Below are positions 15,715 to 24,011 of a stretch of 64,000 bases of DNA, piece by piece. Positions within the stretch are counted from its first letter, which is position 1. Each line of letters opens with the position of its first letter. Position numbers and translations under genes: made by a program. Origin of the DNA: Humitalea sp050632385 (GTDB lineage: Bacteria; Pseudomonadota; Alphaproteobacteria; Acetobacterales; Acetobacteraceae). Below the pieces are notes generated by a model, which searched no databases, was not told where the DNA came from, and was given only the letters and a program-made list of their open reading frames with translations. The stretch is taken from positions 682,001 to 746,000 of the forward strand of contig NZ_CP192599.1 of NCBI RefSeq assembly GCF_050632385.1, given 5' to 3'.

Positions 15715-17441
15715 TCCGCCAGTTCCTCGACTGCTACCGGCCGCATCTGCGGCTGTTGCTGCTGGATTTCGGCTGTGCCGCCCTGTCGGGCATGCTGGAA
15801 CTCGGCTTCCCGATGGCGGTCCGCGCCTTCATCGACCACCTGCTGCCGCAGGCGGACATGCAGTTGATCGGCCTGGCCGTCTTCGCCCTGCTGGCGGTCT
15901 ATGTCGCCAATGCCGGGCTGATGGCCGTCGTCACCTATTGGGGCCATGTCCTCGGCATCGCGATCGAGACGGAACTGCGCCGTCGAGCCTTTGACCATCT
16001 GATGACCCTCTCCTTCGGCTTCTACGACAGCCAAAAAACCGGGCACCTGGTCGGGCGGGTCACCAAGGATCTGGAAGACATCGGGGAGGTCGCCCACCAC
16101 GGCCCCGAAGATCTGCTGATCGCGCTGCTGACCTTCCTCGGCGCCCTGGGGCTGATGCTGCTGATCAGCCCCGTCCTGGCGCTGATCACCGCCGCCGTGG
16201 TCCCGGCGGTCGGCTGGGTGGTCGCGCATTACGGCGGGCGGATGACGGCGAACTGGCAGGCGCAATTCGGCCGGGTCGGCGCCTTCAACGCGCGGATCGA
16301 GGAAGCCGTCGGCGGCATCCGCGTAGTCAAGGCCTTTGGCAACGAGGCGCATGAACAACGCCTTTTTGCCGCGGACAACGACCTCTACCGTCGCACCAAG
16401 CTCGACGCCTACCGGCTGATGGCGGCGGGCAACACGCTGAACTACCTGGGCCTGCGGCTGGTGCAGGTGCTGGTCATGCTGGCCGGGGCCGTGCTGATCC
16501 TGCGCTCCGCCCTGTCGGTCGGCGATTTCGTCGCCTTCCTGCTGTTGGTCGGCGTGTTCTACCGGCCGCTCGACAAGCTGGGGCAGGTCATCGAGACCTA
16601 CCCCAAGGGCATCGCCGGCTTCCGCAGCTTTTTGGCATTGCTCGCCACGGCCCCCGAGATCGAGGACCGCCCCGGCGCCACCCCCGCCGGCCCGCTGCGC
16701 GGGGATGTGCGGTTCGATGGCGTGACCTTCGGCTACACCCCCGACCGCCCGGTGCTGCGCGACCTGTCCTTCTCGGTCGCGGCCGGCGAAACCGTGGCGC
16801 TGGTCGGCCCATCCGGCGCCGGCAAGACCACCATCTGCTCGCTGCTGCCGCGCTTCTACGAGATCCAGTCCGGCCGCATCACCATCGACGGCATCGACAT
16901 CCGCGACATGACCCAGGCCTCCCTGCGCGGGCAGATCGGCATCGTGCAGCAGGATGTCTTCCTCTTCGCCGGCACCTTCCGCGACAATATCGCCTATGGC
17001 CGCCTGGGGGCCTCCGAGGCCGATATCCTGGATGCCGCCCGCCGGGCCAGGCTGGATGCCGTGATCGCCGACCTGCCGGATGGGCTGGACACGCTGATCG
17101 GCGAACGCGGCGTGAAGCTCTCCGGCGGCCAGAAACAGCGCCTGGCCATCGCCCGCATGTTCCTGCGCAACCCGCCCATCCTGATCCTGGACGAAGCGAC
17201 CTCCGCGCTGGACACCGAGACGGAGCGCGCCATCCAGCAATCCCTGGCCGACCTCGCGGCCGGGCGCACCACCCTGGTCATCGCCCATCGCCTGGCGACC
17301 ATCCGCGACGCCGACCGCATCCTGGTCGTGACGGATGAGGGGATTGTGGAACAAGGCTCCCATCGCGACCTGCTGGCCCGGGGCGGCGCCTATGGCCGCC
17401 TGCATGCCGCGCAATTCGCCCCGGACGACGCGGCCGAATAA
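15711..17441 (+). CDS. ABC exporter, fused permease-ATPase (MsbA-like)
   Basis: 576 residues. Residues ~1-310 hold six membrane helices (ABC_membrane fold). Residues ~335-576 hold the ATPase with Walker A GPSGAGKTT, the IVQQDVFLFAGT Q-loop region, signature LSGGQKQR, and Walker B with ILDEATSALD. It works as a homodimer or half-transporter. The ATG at 15711 overlaps the previous stop. The family includes lipid A flippases and drug exporters; the substrate is not indicated here. Confidence 0.93.
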   Translation: MIRQFLDCYRPHLRLLLLDFGCAALSGMLELGFPMAVRAFIDHLLPQADMQLIGLAVFALLAVYVANAGLMAVVTYWGHVLGIAIETELRRRAFDHLMTLSFGFYDSQKTGHLVGRVTKDLEDIGEVAHHGPEDLLIALLTFLGALGLMLLISPVLALITAAVVPAVGWVVAHYGGRMTANWQAQFGRVGAFNARIEEAVGGIRVVKAFGNEAHEQRLFAADNDLYRRTKLDAYRLMAAGNTLNYLGLRLVQVLVMLAGAVLILRSALSVGDFVAFLLLVGVFYRPLDKLGQVIETYPKGIAGFRSFLALLATAPEIEDRPGATPAGPLRGDVRFDGVTFGYTPDRPVLRDLSFSVAAGETVALVGPSGAGKTTICSLLPRFYEIQSGRITIDGIDIRDMTQASLRGQIGIVQQDVFLFAGTFRDNIAYGRLGASEADILDAARRARLDAVIADLPDGLDTLIGERGVKLSGGQKQRLAIARMFLRNPPILILDEATSALDTETERAIQQSLADLAAGRTTLVIAHRLATIRDADRILVVTDEGIVEQGSHRDLLARGGAYGRLHAAQFAPDDAAE

Positions 17442-17519
17442 GGCTGCGGGACTGTTCCGAAACCGCTGAACCCGGCCTATGCTGCCGGGGTCCGCGCGAT
17501 TGCGTGACCGCCATGGCCC

Positions 17520-17549
17520 TTGATCCGGGTTACGTGGCGTCCATATAGT
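17520..17549 (+). promoter_or_regulatory. Sigma-70-type promoter of the Bax inhibitor-1 gene
   Basis: TTGATC at 17520-17525 and TATAGT at 17544-17549 are separated by 18 bases. The -10 matches five of six consensus positions. A small hairpin (GGCGG-AATCAT-CCGCC) follows in the leader at 17559-17574, then AGGAGA before the ATG. Confidence 0.6.
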
Positions 17550-17593
17550 GCGGGTATCGGCGGAATCATCCGCCTTCAGGAGAGAGCTCCCAC

Positions 17594-18382
17594 ATGTCCT
17601 GGTCCAACAACCGACCGCAGGCGCCGATGGCCGGATGGGGCCGTACCGCCAGCGTTGACGCAGCCGCACTTGATGTCGGGCTGCGCGCTTACATGCTGCG
17701 CGTGTACAACTGGATGGCCTCGGGGCTGCTCCTGACCGGCTTCGTCGCGTATTTCATCGCGCATAACCCGGCCGTGGCGTCGCTGTTCTACGAAGTGATC
17801 CGCACCCCGCGCGGCATGAGCGTGGCGCCGACGATCCTCGGCTACATCGCGATGTTCTCGCCGCTCGCCTTCGTGCTGGTGCTGTCCTTCGGCGTGAACC
17901 GGATGAGCAAGACCTCGGTGCAGGCGCTGTTCTGGGCCTTCTGCGCCGCGATGGGCGCCAGCATGGCGAACATCTTCGTCATCTACACGGGCGCCAGCAT
18001 CGCCAGCACCTTCTTCATCACCGCCGGCATGTTCGCCGCGACCAGCCTCTACGGCTACACGACGAAGGCCGACCTGACGAAGATGGGGTCCTTCATGATG
18101 ATGGGCCTGATCGGCATCATCATCGCCAGCCTGGTGAACATGTTCCTGCAGAGCGGCATGATGGCCTTCGTCATCAGCGTCCTCGGCGTCGTGATCTTCG
18201 TCGGCCTGACCGCCTACGACACCCAGCGCATCAAGGCGGACTACATCGAGCACGCCTATGCCGAGGGCACGGAACTCGCCGGCAAGCGCAGCGTGATGGA
18301 CGCGCTGGGCCTGTACCTGAACTTCGTGAACCTGTTCCAGTTCATGATGCAGTTCATGGGCGTGCGTAACCAGAGCAACTGA
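17594..18382 (+). CDS. Bax inhibitor-1 / YccA family membrane protein
   Basis: 262 residues with about seven membrane helices, the standard layout of BI-1/YccA proteins. Characteristic segments are VYNWMASGLLLTGFVAYF, the GYTTKADLTKMGSFMMMG loop and LTAYDTQRIK, followed by LGLYLNFVNLFQFMM near the C-terminus. Family members leak calcium or protons or modulate FtsH; the exact role here is unknown. It has its own promoter, a strong AGGAGA ribosome-binding site and a strong terminator, so it is a single-gene transcription unit. Confidence 0.93.
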   Translation: MSWSNNRPQAPMAGWGRTASVDAAALDVGLRAYMLRVYNWMASGLLLTGFVAYFIAHNPAVASLFYEVIRTPRGMSVAPTILGYIAMFSPLAFVLVLSFGVNRMSKTSVQALFWAFCAAMGASMANIFVIYTGASIASTFFITAGMFAATSLYGYTTKADLTKMGSFMMMGLIGIIIASLVNMFLQSGMMAFVISVLGVVIFVGLTAYDTQRIKADYIEHAYAEGTELAGKRSVMDALGLYLNFVNLFQFMMQFMGVRNQSN

Positions 18383-18408
18383 TCAGGCCAAAACCTGATG
18401 CGACTTGA

Positions 18409-18445
18409 GGCCCCGCGGAGCAATCCGCGGGGCCTTTCGCTTTTT
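18409..18445 (+). terminator. Strong intrinsic terminator after the Bax inhibitor-1 gene
   Basis: An 11-bp perfect GC-rich stem (18409-18419 with 18424-18434) is closed by a GCAA tetraloop and followed by TTTCGCTTTTT. It is the best intrinsic terminator in the window. A smaller hairpin (ATCAGG/CCTGAT) precedes it just after the stop codon. Confidence 0.93.
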
Positions 18446-18488
18446 GGCGGACCGCGGTTAGGCTTCCCAAAAATTGGGGGAAACCAAG

Positions 18489-20435
18489 ATGCGTAAACCA
18501 ATCGCCGCCCTGGCCCTTGTCCTGGCAACGCCCGCGATGGCGGAGGTCGCCCGCCTCGACCTCCAGCCCCCCACCCCCGCCTTTGCCGGGGCCAGTTTTG
18601 GCAGCACCGGAGCTTATGAACGCCTGGTCGGGCGCGCCACTCTCAGCCTCGACCCCGCCGATCCGCACAATGCCATCATCGCCGACATCGCCCTGGCCCC
18701 GCGCAACGCGGCCGGCCGGGTGGAGGCAGTGACTGAGGTCGTGATCCTGCGCCCCGTCCGCGCCTTCGCCGGCAATGGCACCCTGCTGGTCGAAGTGCCG
18801 AACCGCGGGCGGGAACTGGAAGGCCAGCTCTACAACGACGTCAACGGCGCCAACGGGCTGCTGCAAGGCCGCGACGCCGGCAACGGCTTCCTGATGCGCC
18901 AGGGCTACACGATGGTCTGGGTCGGTTGGCAGGCCGATATCCCGTCGGGCGATGCGCGCGGCGCCGGGCTGCGGCTGGAAGCGCCGATCGTGCCCAATGT
19001 CACCGGTGTCTCGCGCGAAGAATTCCTGTTCGACAACACCACCAACCCCGCGACCGGCACCCTGACCTACCCGGCGGCGACGCGCGATGGTGCCACCCTG
19101 ACCGTTCGCGCCCAGGCCGATGACCCGCGCGTGACGCCGCCCGACCTGCGCTTCCGCTTCATCGACGACAAGACCATCGAAATCACGCGCCCCGCCGGTT
19201 TCGACGCCGGTGCGCTGTATGAATTCATCTACACGGCCAAGGACCCGGCGGTGCAGGGCATCGCCTTCGCCGCCATGCGCGATGTCGCGGCCTTCCTGCG
19301 CCGGGACCGCAGCGCCGCCAACCCCCTGGCCACCGACGGCCGCCCCACCGTCGACCGCGCCATCCTGCACGGCGTGTCGCAATCCGGCCGCGTGGTGCGC
19401 GACTACCTCTACCTCGGCTTCAACGAGGATGAGCGTGGCCGCCAAGTCTATGACGCCATGCTGCCACATATCCCGGGCAGCCGCCGCAGCTACACCAACG
19501 CCCGCTTCTCCCAGCCCGGCCGCAACCCGACGCCGCATGGCGACCGGCACTACCCGGCCGACCAGTTCCCCTTCACCTATGGCGTGACGGAGGATCACCT
19601 GACGGGCGCCCGCGACGGGTTGCTGCTGCGCTGCCGGCTGACCAATACCTGCCCGCGCATCATGCAGACCGACAGCGAGTATGAGTTCTGGGGTGCCCGC
19701 GCGTCCTTGCTGGTGACCGACACGCAGGGCCGGCACATCGACCTGCCGGCGGAAGTCCGCGCCTATGCCAATGTTGGCCACCCGCATTTCGCCACCAGCA
19801 ATGCCGTCGCCGCCCCGATCGACCGTTGCGCGCTGCCGGTGAACCCGCTGTCCGCCGGCGCCTCCGGTCGCGCCCTGCTGGTCGCGATGGAGGCCTGGCT
19901 GCGTGAGGGCGTCGAACCGCCCGTCAGCCGCTACCCCAGCATCGCCCAGGGCACGCTGGTGCCGCCGGCGGGGCAATATGCCGGCCTGACGCCGCTCGGC
20001 TATCGCGGCACGGTCGGGCCGGCGCAACTGGTGGACAACACCGTGGTGCCGCCGGTGGTGCGCGGCGAATACGTCGTGCTGGTCCCGCGCGTCGATGCCG
20101 ATGGCAATGCGGTCGGCGGGCTGCGCCAGCCGGTGACCGAGGTGCCGCGCGCGACCTACACCGGCTGGAACCCGCGCAGCGCGGGGTTCGCCCCAGGGGC
20201 GCTCTGCTACAACACCGGCGCGGCAGTGCCCTTCGCCGCGACCAAGGCGGAGCGTGAGGCGGCGGGCGACCCGCGCCTGTCGATCGCCGAACGCTACCCG
20301 ACGCCGGACGCCTATGTCGCGGCGGTTGCTGCCACGGCGCAGCGCATGGCGGTGGAACGGCTGCTGCTGGCCGAGGATGTGGCGGCGATCACGGCTGCGG
20401 CCCAGGCCGATACGCTGGCGCGGTTCCGGCGGTAG
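18489..20435 (+). CDS. Exported alpha/beta hydrolase domain-containing protein (Abhydrolase_10 type)
   Basis: 648 residues with a Sec signal peptide (IAALALVLATPAMA). The body matches the large Abhydrolase_10-type proteins of alphaproteobacteria: VEVPNRGR..., GWQADIP, then the nucleophile elbow HGVSQSGRVVRDYLYLGFNED. The nucleophile would be the serine in GVSQSG. It is secreted to the periplasm; substrate unknown. The ATG at 18489 is used because the five codons before it precede the signal. It ends 22 bases from the convergent MscS gene. Confidence 0.87.
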   Translation: MRKPIAALALVLATPAMAEVARLDLQPPTPAFAGASFGSTGAYERLVGRATLSLDPADPHNAIIADIALAPRNAAGRVEAVTEVVILRPVRAFAGNGTLLVEVPNRGRELEGQLYNDVNGANGLLQGRDAGNGFLMRQGYTMVWVGWQADIPSGDARGAGLRLEAPIVPNVTGVSREEFLFDNTTNPATGTLTYPAATRDGATLTVRAQADDPRVTPPDLRFRFIDDKTIEITRPAGFDAGALYEFIYTAKDPAVQGIAFAAMRDVAAFLRRDRSAANPLATDGRPTVDRAILHGVSQSGRVVRDYLYLGFNEDERGRQVYDAMLPHIPGSRRSYTNARFSQPGRNPTPHGDRHYPADQFPFTYGVTEDHLTGARDGLLLRCRLTNTCPRIMQTDSEYEFWGARASLLVTDTQGRHIDLPAEVRAYANVGHPHFATSNAVAAPIDRCALPVNPLSAGASGRALLVAMEAWLREGVEPPVSRYPSIAQGTLVPPAGQYAGLTPLGYRGTVGPAQLVDNTVVPPVVRGEYVVLVPRVDADGNAVGGLRQPVTEVPRATYTGWNPRSAGFAPGALCYNTGAAVPFAATKAEREAAGDPRLSIAERYPTPDAYVAAVAATAQRMAVERLLLAEDVAAITAAAQADTLARFRR

Positions 20436-20457
20436 CGCCAGTCGCGAAAGGGCCCCG

Positions 20458-21951
20458 TCAGCCGCGGAAGATCGTCCGGATCGCCTTCAGGAACGCCCGC
20501 TCGCTGCGTTCCTGTGGCAGGCCTTGCGCCGCGCCCGCCTGGACCCGTTCGGCCCGCCGCGACAGGCACTGGGCCAGGTCCTCGGCCATGGTCGGCCGAT
20601 CCCGCAGCAGCGGCGCAAAGCTGTGCTGGTCCATTTCATAGACCGTCACGCGGGTCAGAGCCGTCAGCGTGCAGGCTTCGCCCATCCCCGCCAGCAACCC
20701 CGTCTCGCCAAAGAAATCGCCGGGCGCGAGCCGCCCGCATTCCTTGTCCTCATGCCGCATCTCGATGACGCCGGCGCGCACCATCATCAGGCTGCGCAGC
20801 ATGTCGCCCTGCCGGGCGATCACATCGCCTTCCCGGAATGCGCGGGATGACGTCGCGGCGGCGAGCGCTGCCTTTTCGTCGCGCGTCAGCGGCGAGAAGA
20901 TCGAGATCGCCTCGATCAGCGCCAGTGGCGTGACCTGCGGCGGCATCGCGTTTTCCTCGGTCGGCAGATCGGCCATGGCGACAGCGGATGCCGGGGGCAT
21001 GGCCAGCAGCAGGCCAGCCGATTTGCAGTGCCGATAGACTAGGTCCAGCACCTCGTTGCGCGCCGGCGTGCGCTGCGCCGGGCTGGTGACCCGGAACTGC
21101 AATTCGACCTCCAGCGCCGTGGCGTCGAGGCCCTTGAGCGCGACAACCGGCGGCGGTTCCTTCACGATCGCAGTGCAGCTCAACAGGACGTCCCGCATGA
21201 CGTCCACGACGATGGAGGGCATGCGCGTCGGCGCGACCCGCACCGTCAGTCCGATCCAATGCGTCTCGTCCGGGCGGCTGACATTGGTCAGGCCGAGTTT
21301 CGCCAGCAGGCCATTGGGCAGCACGACGAAATTATTCGCGGCGGTCAGCAGATGGGTCGAACGCCAGTTGCTCTCGACGACGCGCCCCTCCGTCCCGTCG
21401 CTGAGCAGGATCCAGTCGCCGATCGCATAGGGGCGGCCCAGCGTGAGCGCGATGCCGGAGAAGACGTCGCCCAGCGTGTTCTGCAGCGCCAGGCCCAGGA
21501 TGATGGCGATCACGCCCGAGGTCGCGACCAGCGTGCCGATCGGCGCGCCGAAGACGAAGGCCAGGACCGACAGAATCATGCCCAGGTAGACCAGGCCGAC
21601 GATCAGGTCCTGCAGCAGCCGGGCTTCCCTCGGCCGGCCATCCAGGACCAGGTAGATGCGCACGAAGCCGATGACGGCCCAGGCCAAGTGCACCCACCAC
21701 AGCAGCTTCGCCGCCACGACAAGCAGCGCCGTCGCCTCATCCGCGCCATAGCCGCCGAAACTCTGTGGAGCGATGCCGTTGGCGATCAGGATCGCGGTCA
21801 TGACCGCGAAGAAGGCGATCTGGACGACCAGCCGCGTGTTCGGCCGGCCACGGCCAATAAGGTGCCACACCACGATGCCGGCCACGCCGACAAAGACCAG
21901 CTGCGCGAGCGGAGAGGCCTGGAACGCGTCTAGGGACATCTGTTCCGCCAT
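20458..21951 (-). CDS. MscS-type mechanosensitive channel with cyclic-nucleotide-binding domain
   Basis: 497 residues. Residues ~15-160 contain several membrane helices. The MscS core follows (ATSGVIAIILGLALQNTLGDVFSG, then GRPYAIGDWILL), with the usual beta domain to ~300. The C-terminal part (~345-470) is a cNMP-binding domain with GDFFGETGLL, the phosphate-binding cassette. This resembles cyclic-nucleotide-regulated MscS-like channels (bCNG group), which respond to ligand more than to tension. Gating ligand and ion are not shown. Confidence 0.92.
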   Translation of the reverse strand: MAEQMSLDAFQASPLAQLVFVGVAGIVVWHLIGRGRPNTRLVVQIAFFAVMTAILIANGIAPQSFGGYGADEATALLVVAAKLLWWVHLAWAVIGFVRIYLVLDGRPREARLLQDLIVGLVYLGMILSVLAFVFGAPIGTLVATSGVIAIILGLALQNTLGDVFSGIALTLGRPYAIGDWILLSDGTEGRVVESNWRSTHLLTAANNFVVLPNGLLAKLGLTNVSRPDETHWIGLTVRVAPTRMPSIVVDVMRDVLLSCTAIVKEPPPVVALKGLDATALEVELQFRVTSPAQRTPARNEVLDLVYRHCKSAGLLLAMPPASAVAMADLPTEENAMPPQVTPLALIEAISIFSPLTRDEKAALAAATSSRAFREGDVIARQGDMLRSLMMVRAGVIEMRHEDKECGRLAPGDFFGETGLLAGMGEACTLTALTRVTVYEMDQHSFAPLLRDRPTMAEDLAQCLSRRAERVQAGAAQGLPQERSERAFLKAIRTIFRG

Positions 21952-22026
21952 ATGTCGCAGCTGGGAGATGGGGGCGTCGCGCCCGACGGGCGCCGCCTTC
22001 CCAGGGCAGGCATGGTCGCGGCGGGG

Positions 22027-22048
22027 CCGGGGGACCTGGATCCCCCGG
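22027..22048. terminator. GC-rich hairpin downstream of carD
   Basis: CCGGGGGA (22027-22034) pairs perfectly with TCCCCCGG (22041-22048) around a six-base loop. It lies between the carD stop and the start of the MscS gene. No T-run follows in the carD direction, so termination would need Rho or is incomplete. Confidence 0.35.
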
Positions 22049-22057
22049 GTTTCGTCC

Positions 22058-23116
22058 TCAGGCCGCGGCCAGGCCCGACTTCAACGTCGCCAGCAGCTTG
22101 TCCACCGCGGTCGGCTTGTCGGTGCGGTCGATCGCCGCGACCTCGGCCGCCAGGCGGTCCAGCGCCTGTTCGTAGATCTGGCGTTCGCTGAAGGACTGGT
22201 CCGGCTGCCCCGCGTTGCGGTGCAGGTCGCGCACCACCTCGGCAATGGCGATGGGGTCGCCGGAGTTGATCTTCTGTTCGTATTCCTGCGCACGGCGGGA
22301 CCACATGGTGCGCTTGATGCGGGCGCGGCCCTTCAGCGTGTCCAGCGCCTCGCCGATCTTCGGCCCATCGGCCAGCATCCGCAGGCCGGAGGAGGCGGCC
22401 TTGCCGATCGGCACCTTCAGGGTCATGCGGTTCTCGTCGAAGGTCACGACGATCATGCGGATCGTCGAACCCATGACGGGCAGTTCCTCGATCCCCTGGA
22501 CCTGGCCGACGCCATGCGTCGGGTAGACCACGTGGTCGCCCGCCTTGAAATCCTTGCCATTGTTGCCGAGCGGCTTCGGCGGCGGCTTCGGCATGCCACT
22601 GATCGGCGGGCGACCGCCGCCGGGCATCCCGCCGGGCAGGTGCGGCCCGGGGATCACGATGTTGCCGGCGAGTTCAGGCGCCTGGTCGGTCGGTGCGGCG
22701 GCGGGGGTGGTCGTATCGGTCATGGACAAGGGGGCATTGGCCTGTGTCTCGGCAAAGCCGCTGGGGGCGGTGCCGGTGGGGGGAAGGGTCCGGCGGGCCG
22801 GGGCGGGGGTGGGCGGTTCAACCGGCGGGCGGGCCTCGGTCTTGGCTGGGCTGTGCTGTGCCGCCGCCTTGGCGGCGATGGGGCGCGGTGGGCTGGCGGG
22901 TGGCGGCGGCGCGGGGGTCTTGGCGACCGGCGCCTTTGCCACCGGGGCCTTGGCCGCCGCGACCTTGGCGGCGGGCGCCTTGGTCGCCGTGGCCTGTTTC
23001 CCGTGGGCCGGGGTGGCTTTCGTCTCCACCGCCTTGCCGGCTGGCGGCTTCACGGCCTTGGCCTGACCCTTGGCGGGCGGTTTCACCGCACCCTTGCCCT
23101 TGGCTGCTGTCGGCAT
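22058..23116 (-). CDS. carD: CarD family RNA polymerase-binding regulator with long basic N-terminal tail
   Basis: 352 residues. The C-terminal ~165 residues are the conserved CarD/CdnL core: KAGDHVVYPTHGVGQVQGIEE, then TLKVPIGKAASSGLRML, then ARIKRTMWSRRAQEYEQKINSGD. CarD binds the RNA polymerase beta subunit and stabilises open promoter complexes. The N-terminal ~190 residues are low complexity, rich in Lys, Ala and Pro, with repeats such as KAPVAK and KAPAAK. This resembles histone H1 tails and is far longer than typical CarD (~170 residues total). The ATG at 23116 has AGGGA upstream; a GTG at 23134 is possible. It has its own strong promoter. Confidence 0.92.
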   Translation of the reverse strand: MPTAAKGKGAVKPPAKGQAKAVKPPAGKAVETKATPAHGKQATATKAPAAKVAAAKAPVAKAPVAKTPAPPPPASPPRPIAAKAAAQHSPAKTEARPPVEPPTPAPARRTLPPTGTAPSGFAETQANAPLSMTDTTTPAAAPTDQAPELAGNIVIPGPHLPGGMPGGGRPPISGMPKPPPKPLGNNGKDFKAGDHVVYPTHGVGQVQGIEELPVMGSTIRMIVVTFDENRMTLKVPIGKAASSGLRMLADGPKIGEALDTLKGRARIKRTMWSRRAQEYEQKINSGDPIAIAEVVRDLHRNAGQPDQSFSERQIYEQALDRLAAEVAAIDRTDKPTAVDKLLATLKSGLAAA

Positions 23117-23199
23117 TGCTGCTGTCCCTGTCACGTGCCGCGCGTCCAGACCACGCGAACGTCGAGGCGGTCAGCGCAGGCGCTTCCACCAATTTGGGC

Positions 23200-23228
23200 A
23201 GTATAACAGAAAACAAGCCCCTTGTCAG
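23200..23228 (-). promoter_or_regulatory. Sigma-70-type promoter of carD
   Basis: On the minus strand CTGACA (23228-23223) is followed after exactly 17 bases by TATACT (23205-23200). Both boxes match five of six consensus bases. The -35 lies inside a small inverted repeat, CCCCT-GACA-AGGGG. The start codon is ~75 bases downstream. Confidence 0.75.
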
Positions 23229-23265
23229 GGGTAGTGGAAGCGGGCGCCCGGGACCCAGGGGCGGA

Positions 23266-23598
23266 TCAAGGCTTGCCGGGGGCCGGGTCGAACAGCGCCA
23301 TCTTGCCTGGCTTGTCTTTCCACTCATCGGCATCGGCGGGCGCGTCACCCTTGCGGGTGATGTTCGGCCATTCCGCGGCATAGGTGCGGTTCAGCTCGGC
23401 GAAGGCGGCGGCCTTGTCGTCGCTGTCGGGCAGGATCGCCTCGGCCGGGCATTCGGGTTCGCAGACGCCGCAATCGATGCATTCATCCGGGTGGATGACG
23501 AGCATGTTCTCACCGACGTAGAAACAGTCCACCGGGCAGACTTCCACGCAATCCATGTACTTGCACTTGATGCAGCTCTCGGTGACGACGTAGGTCAC
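23266..23598 (-). CDS. fdxA: 7Fe-8S ferredoxin FdxA
   Basis: 110 residues with the FdxA pattern CIKCKYMDCVEVCP followed by CIDCGVCEPECPAEAI, which bind one 3Fe-4S and one 4Fe-4S cluster. The C-terminal extension (AAEWPNIT) is also typical. The start is a GTG with GGGAGAG seven bases upstream, giving the canonical N-terminus TYVVTESCIKCK; the open frame extends further but lacks homology. It sits between carD and the S4-domain gene, a conserved alphaproteobacterial order. It is a cytoplasmic electron carrier. Confidence 0.95.
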   Translation of the reverse strand: MTYVVTESCIKCKYMDCVEVCPVDCFYVGENMLVIHPDECIDCGVCEPECPAEAILPDSDDKAAAFAELNRTYAAEWPNITRKGDAPADADEWKDKPGKMALFDPAPGKP

Positions 23599-23681
23599 GA
23601 TCAGGCTCTCCCGTCCGGTACGGCGTAGATGGCCCGCGGACTGCCGCCTGTCCATATGCTGCGGCGCGGTGGTGGGTCCAG

Positions 23682-24002
23682 TCAGGCGCGGGCCTGCGGA
23701 TCCGCATCCGAGTCAGGTAGTGCTGACAGGTCCTCATACAACAGGCGCGCTTCCGGTGCCGGGCCGCGACGTTCCGCGAGTGCCAGCACGCGCCAGACCT
23801 TGATGATGCCCTGCTCGCCCTTGCCCAGGGCGATGGTCAGCAGGTCACCCGGCCCGACGCGGGCATGCGGTTTTTCGGTCGGCTGCCGGTTCAGCCGCAC
23901 CGCGCCCTTTTCGACCAGGCGGGTGCAGTCGGCCCGGCTGCGGGCCAGCCGCGCATGCCACAACCATAGATCGAGCCGCTGTCGCTGCTCGGGCTGCGGC
24001 AT
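23682..24002 (-). CDS. S4-domain RNA-binding protein (Hsp15-like)
   Basis: 106 residues. The N-terminal S4 RNA-binding fold reads RLDLWLWHARLARSRADCTRLVEKGAVRLNRQ, like heat-shock protein 15, which binds stalled 50S subunits carrying nascent chains. It follows the helicase gene by nine bases, so the two are co-transcribed. Confidence 0.9.
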   Translation of the reverse strand: MPQPEQRQRLDLWLWHARLARSRADCTRLVEKGAVRLNRQPTEKPHARVGPGDLLTIALGKGEQGIIKVWRVLALAERRGPAPEARLLYEDLSALPDSDADPQARA

Positions 24003-24011
24003 GGCGCGGGG

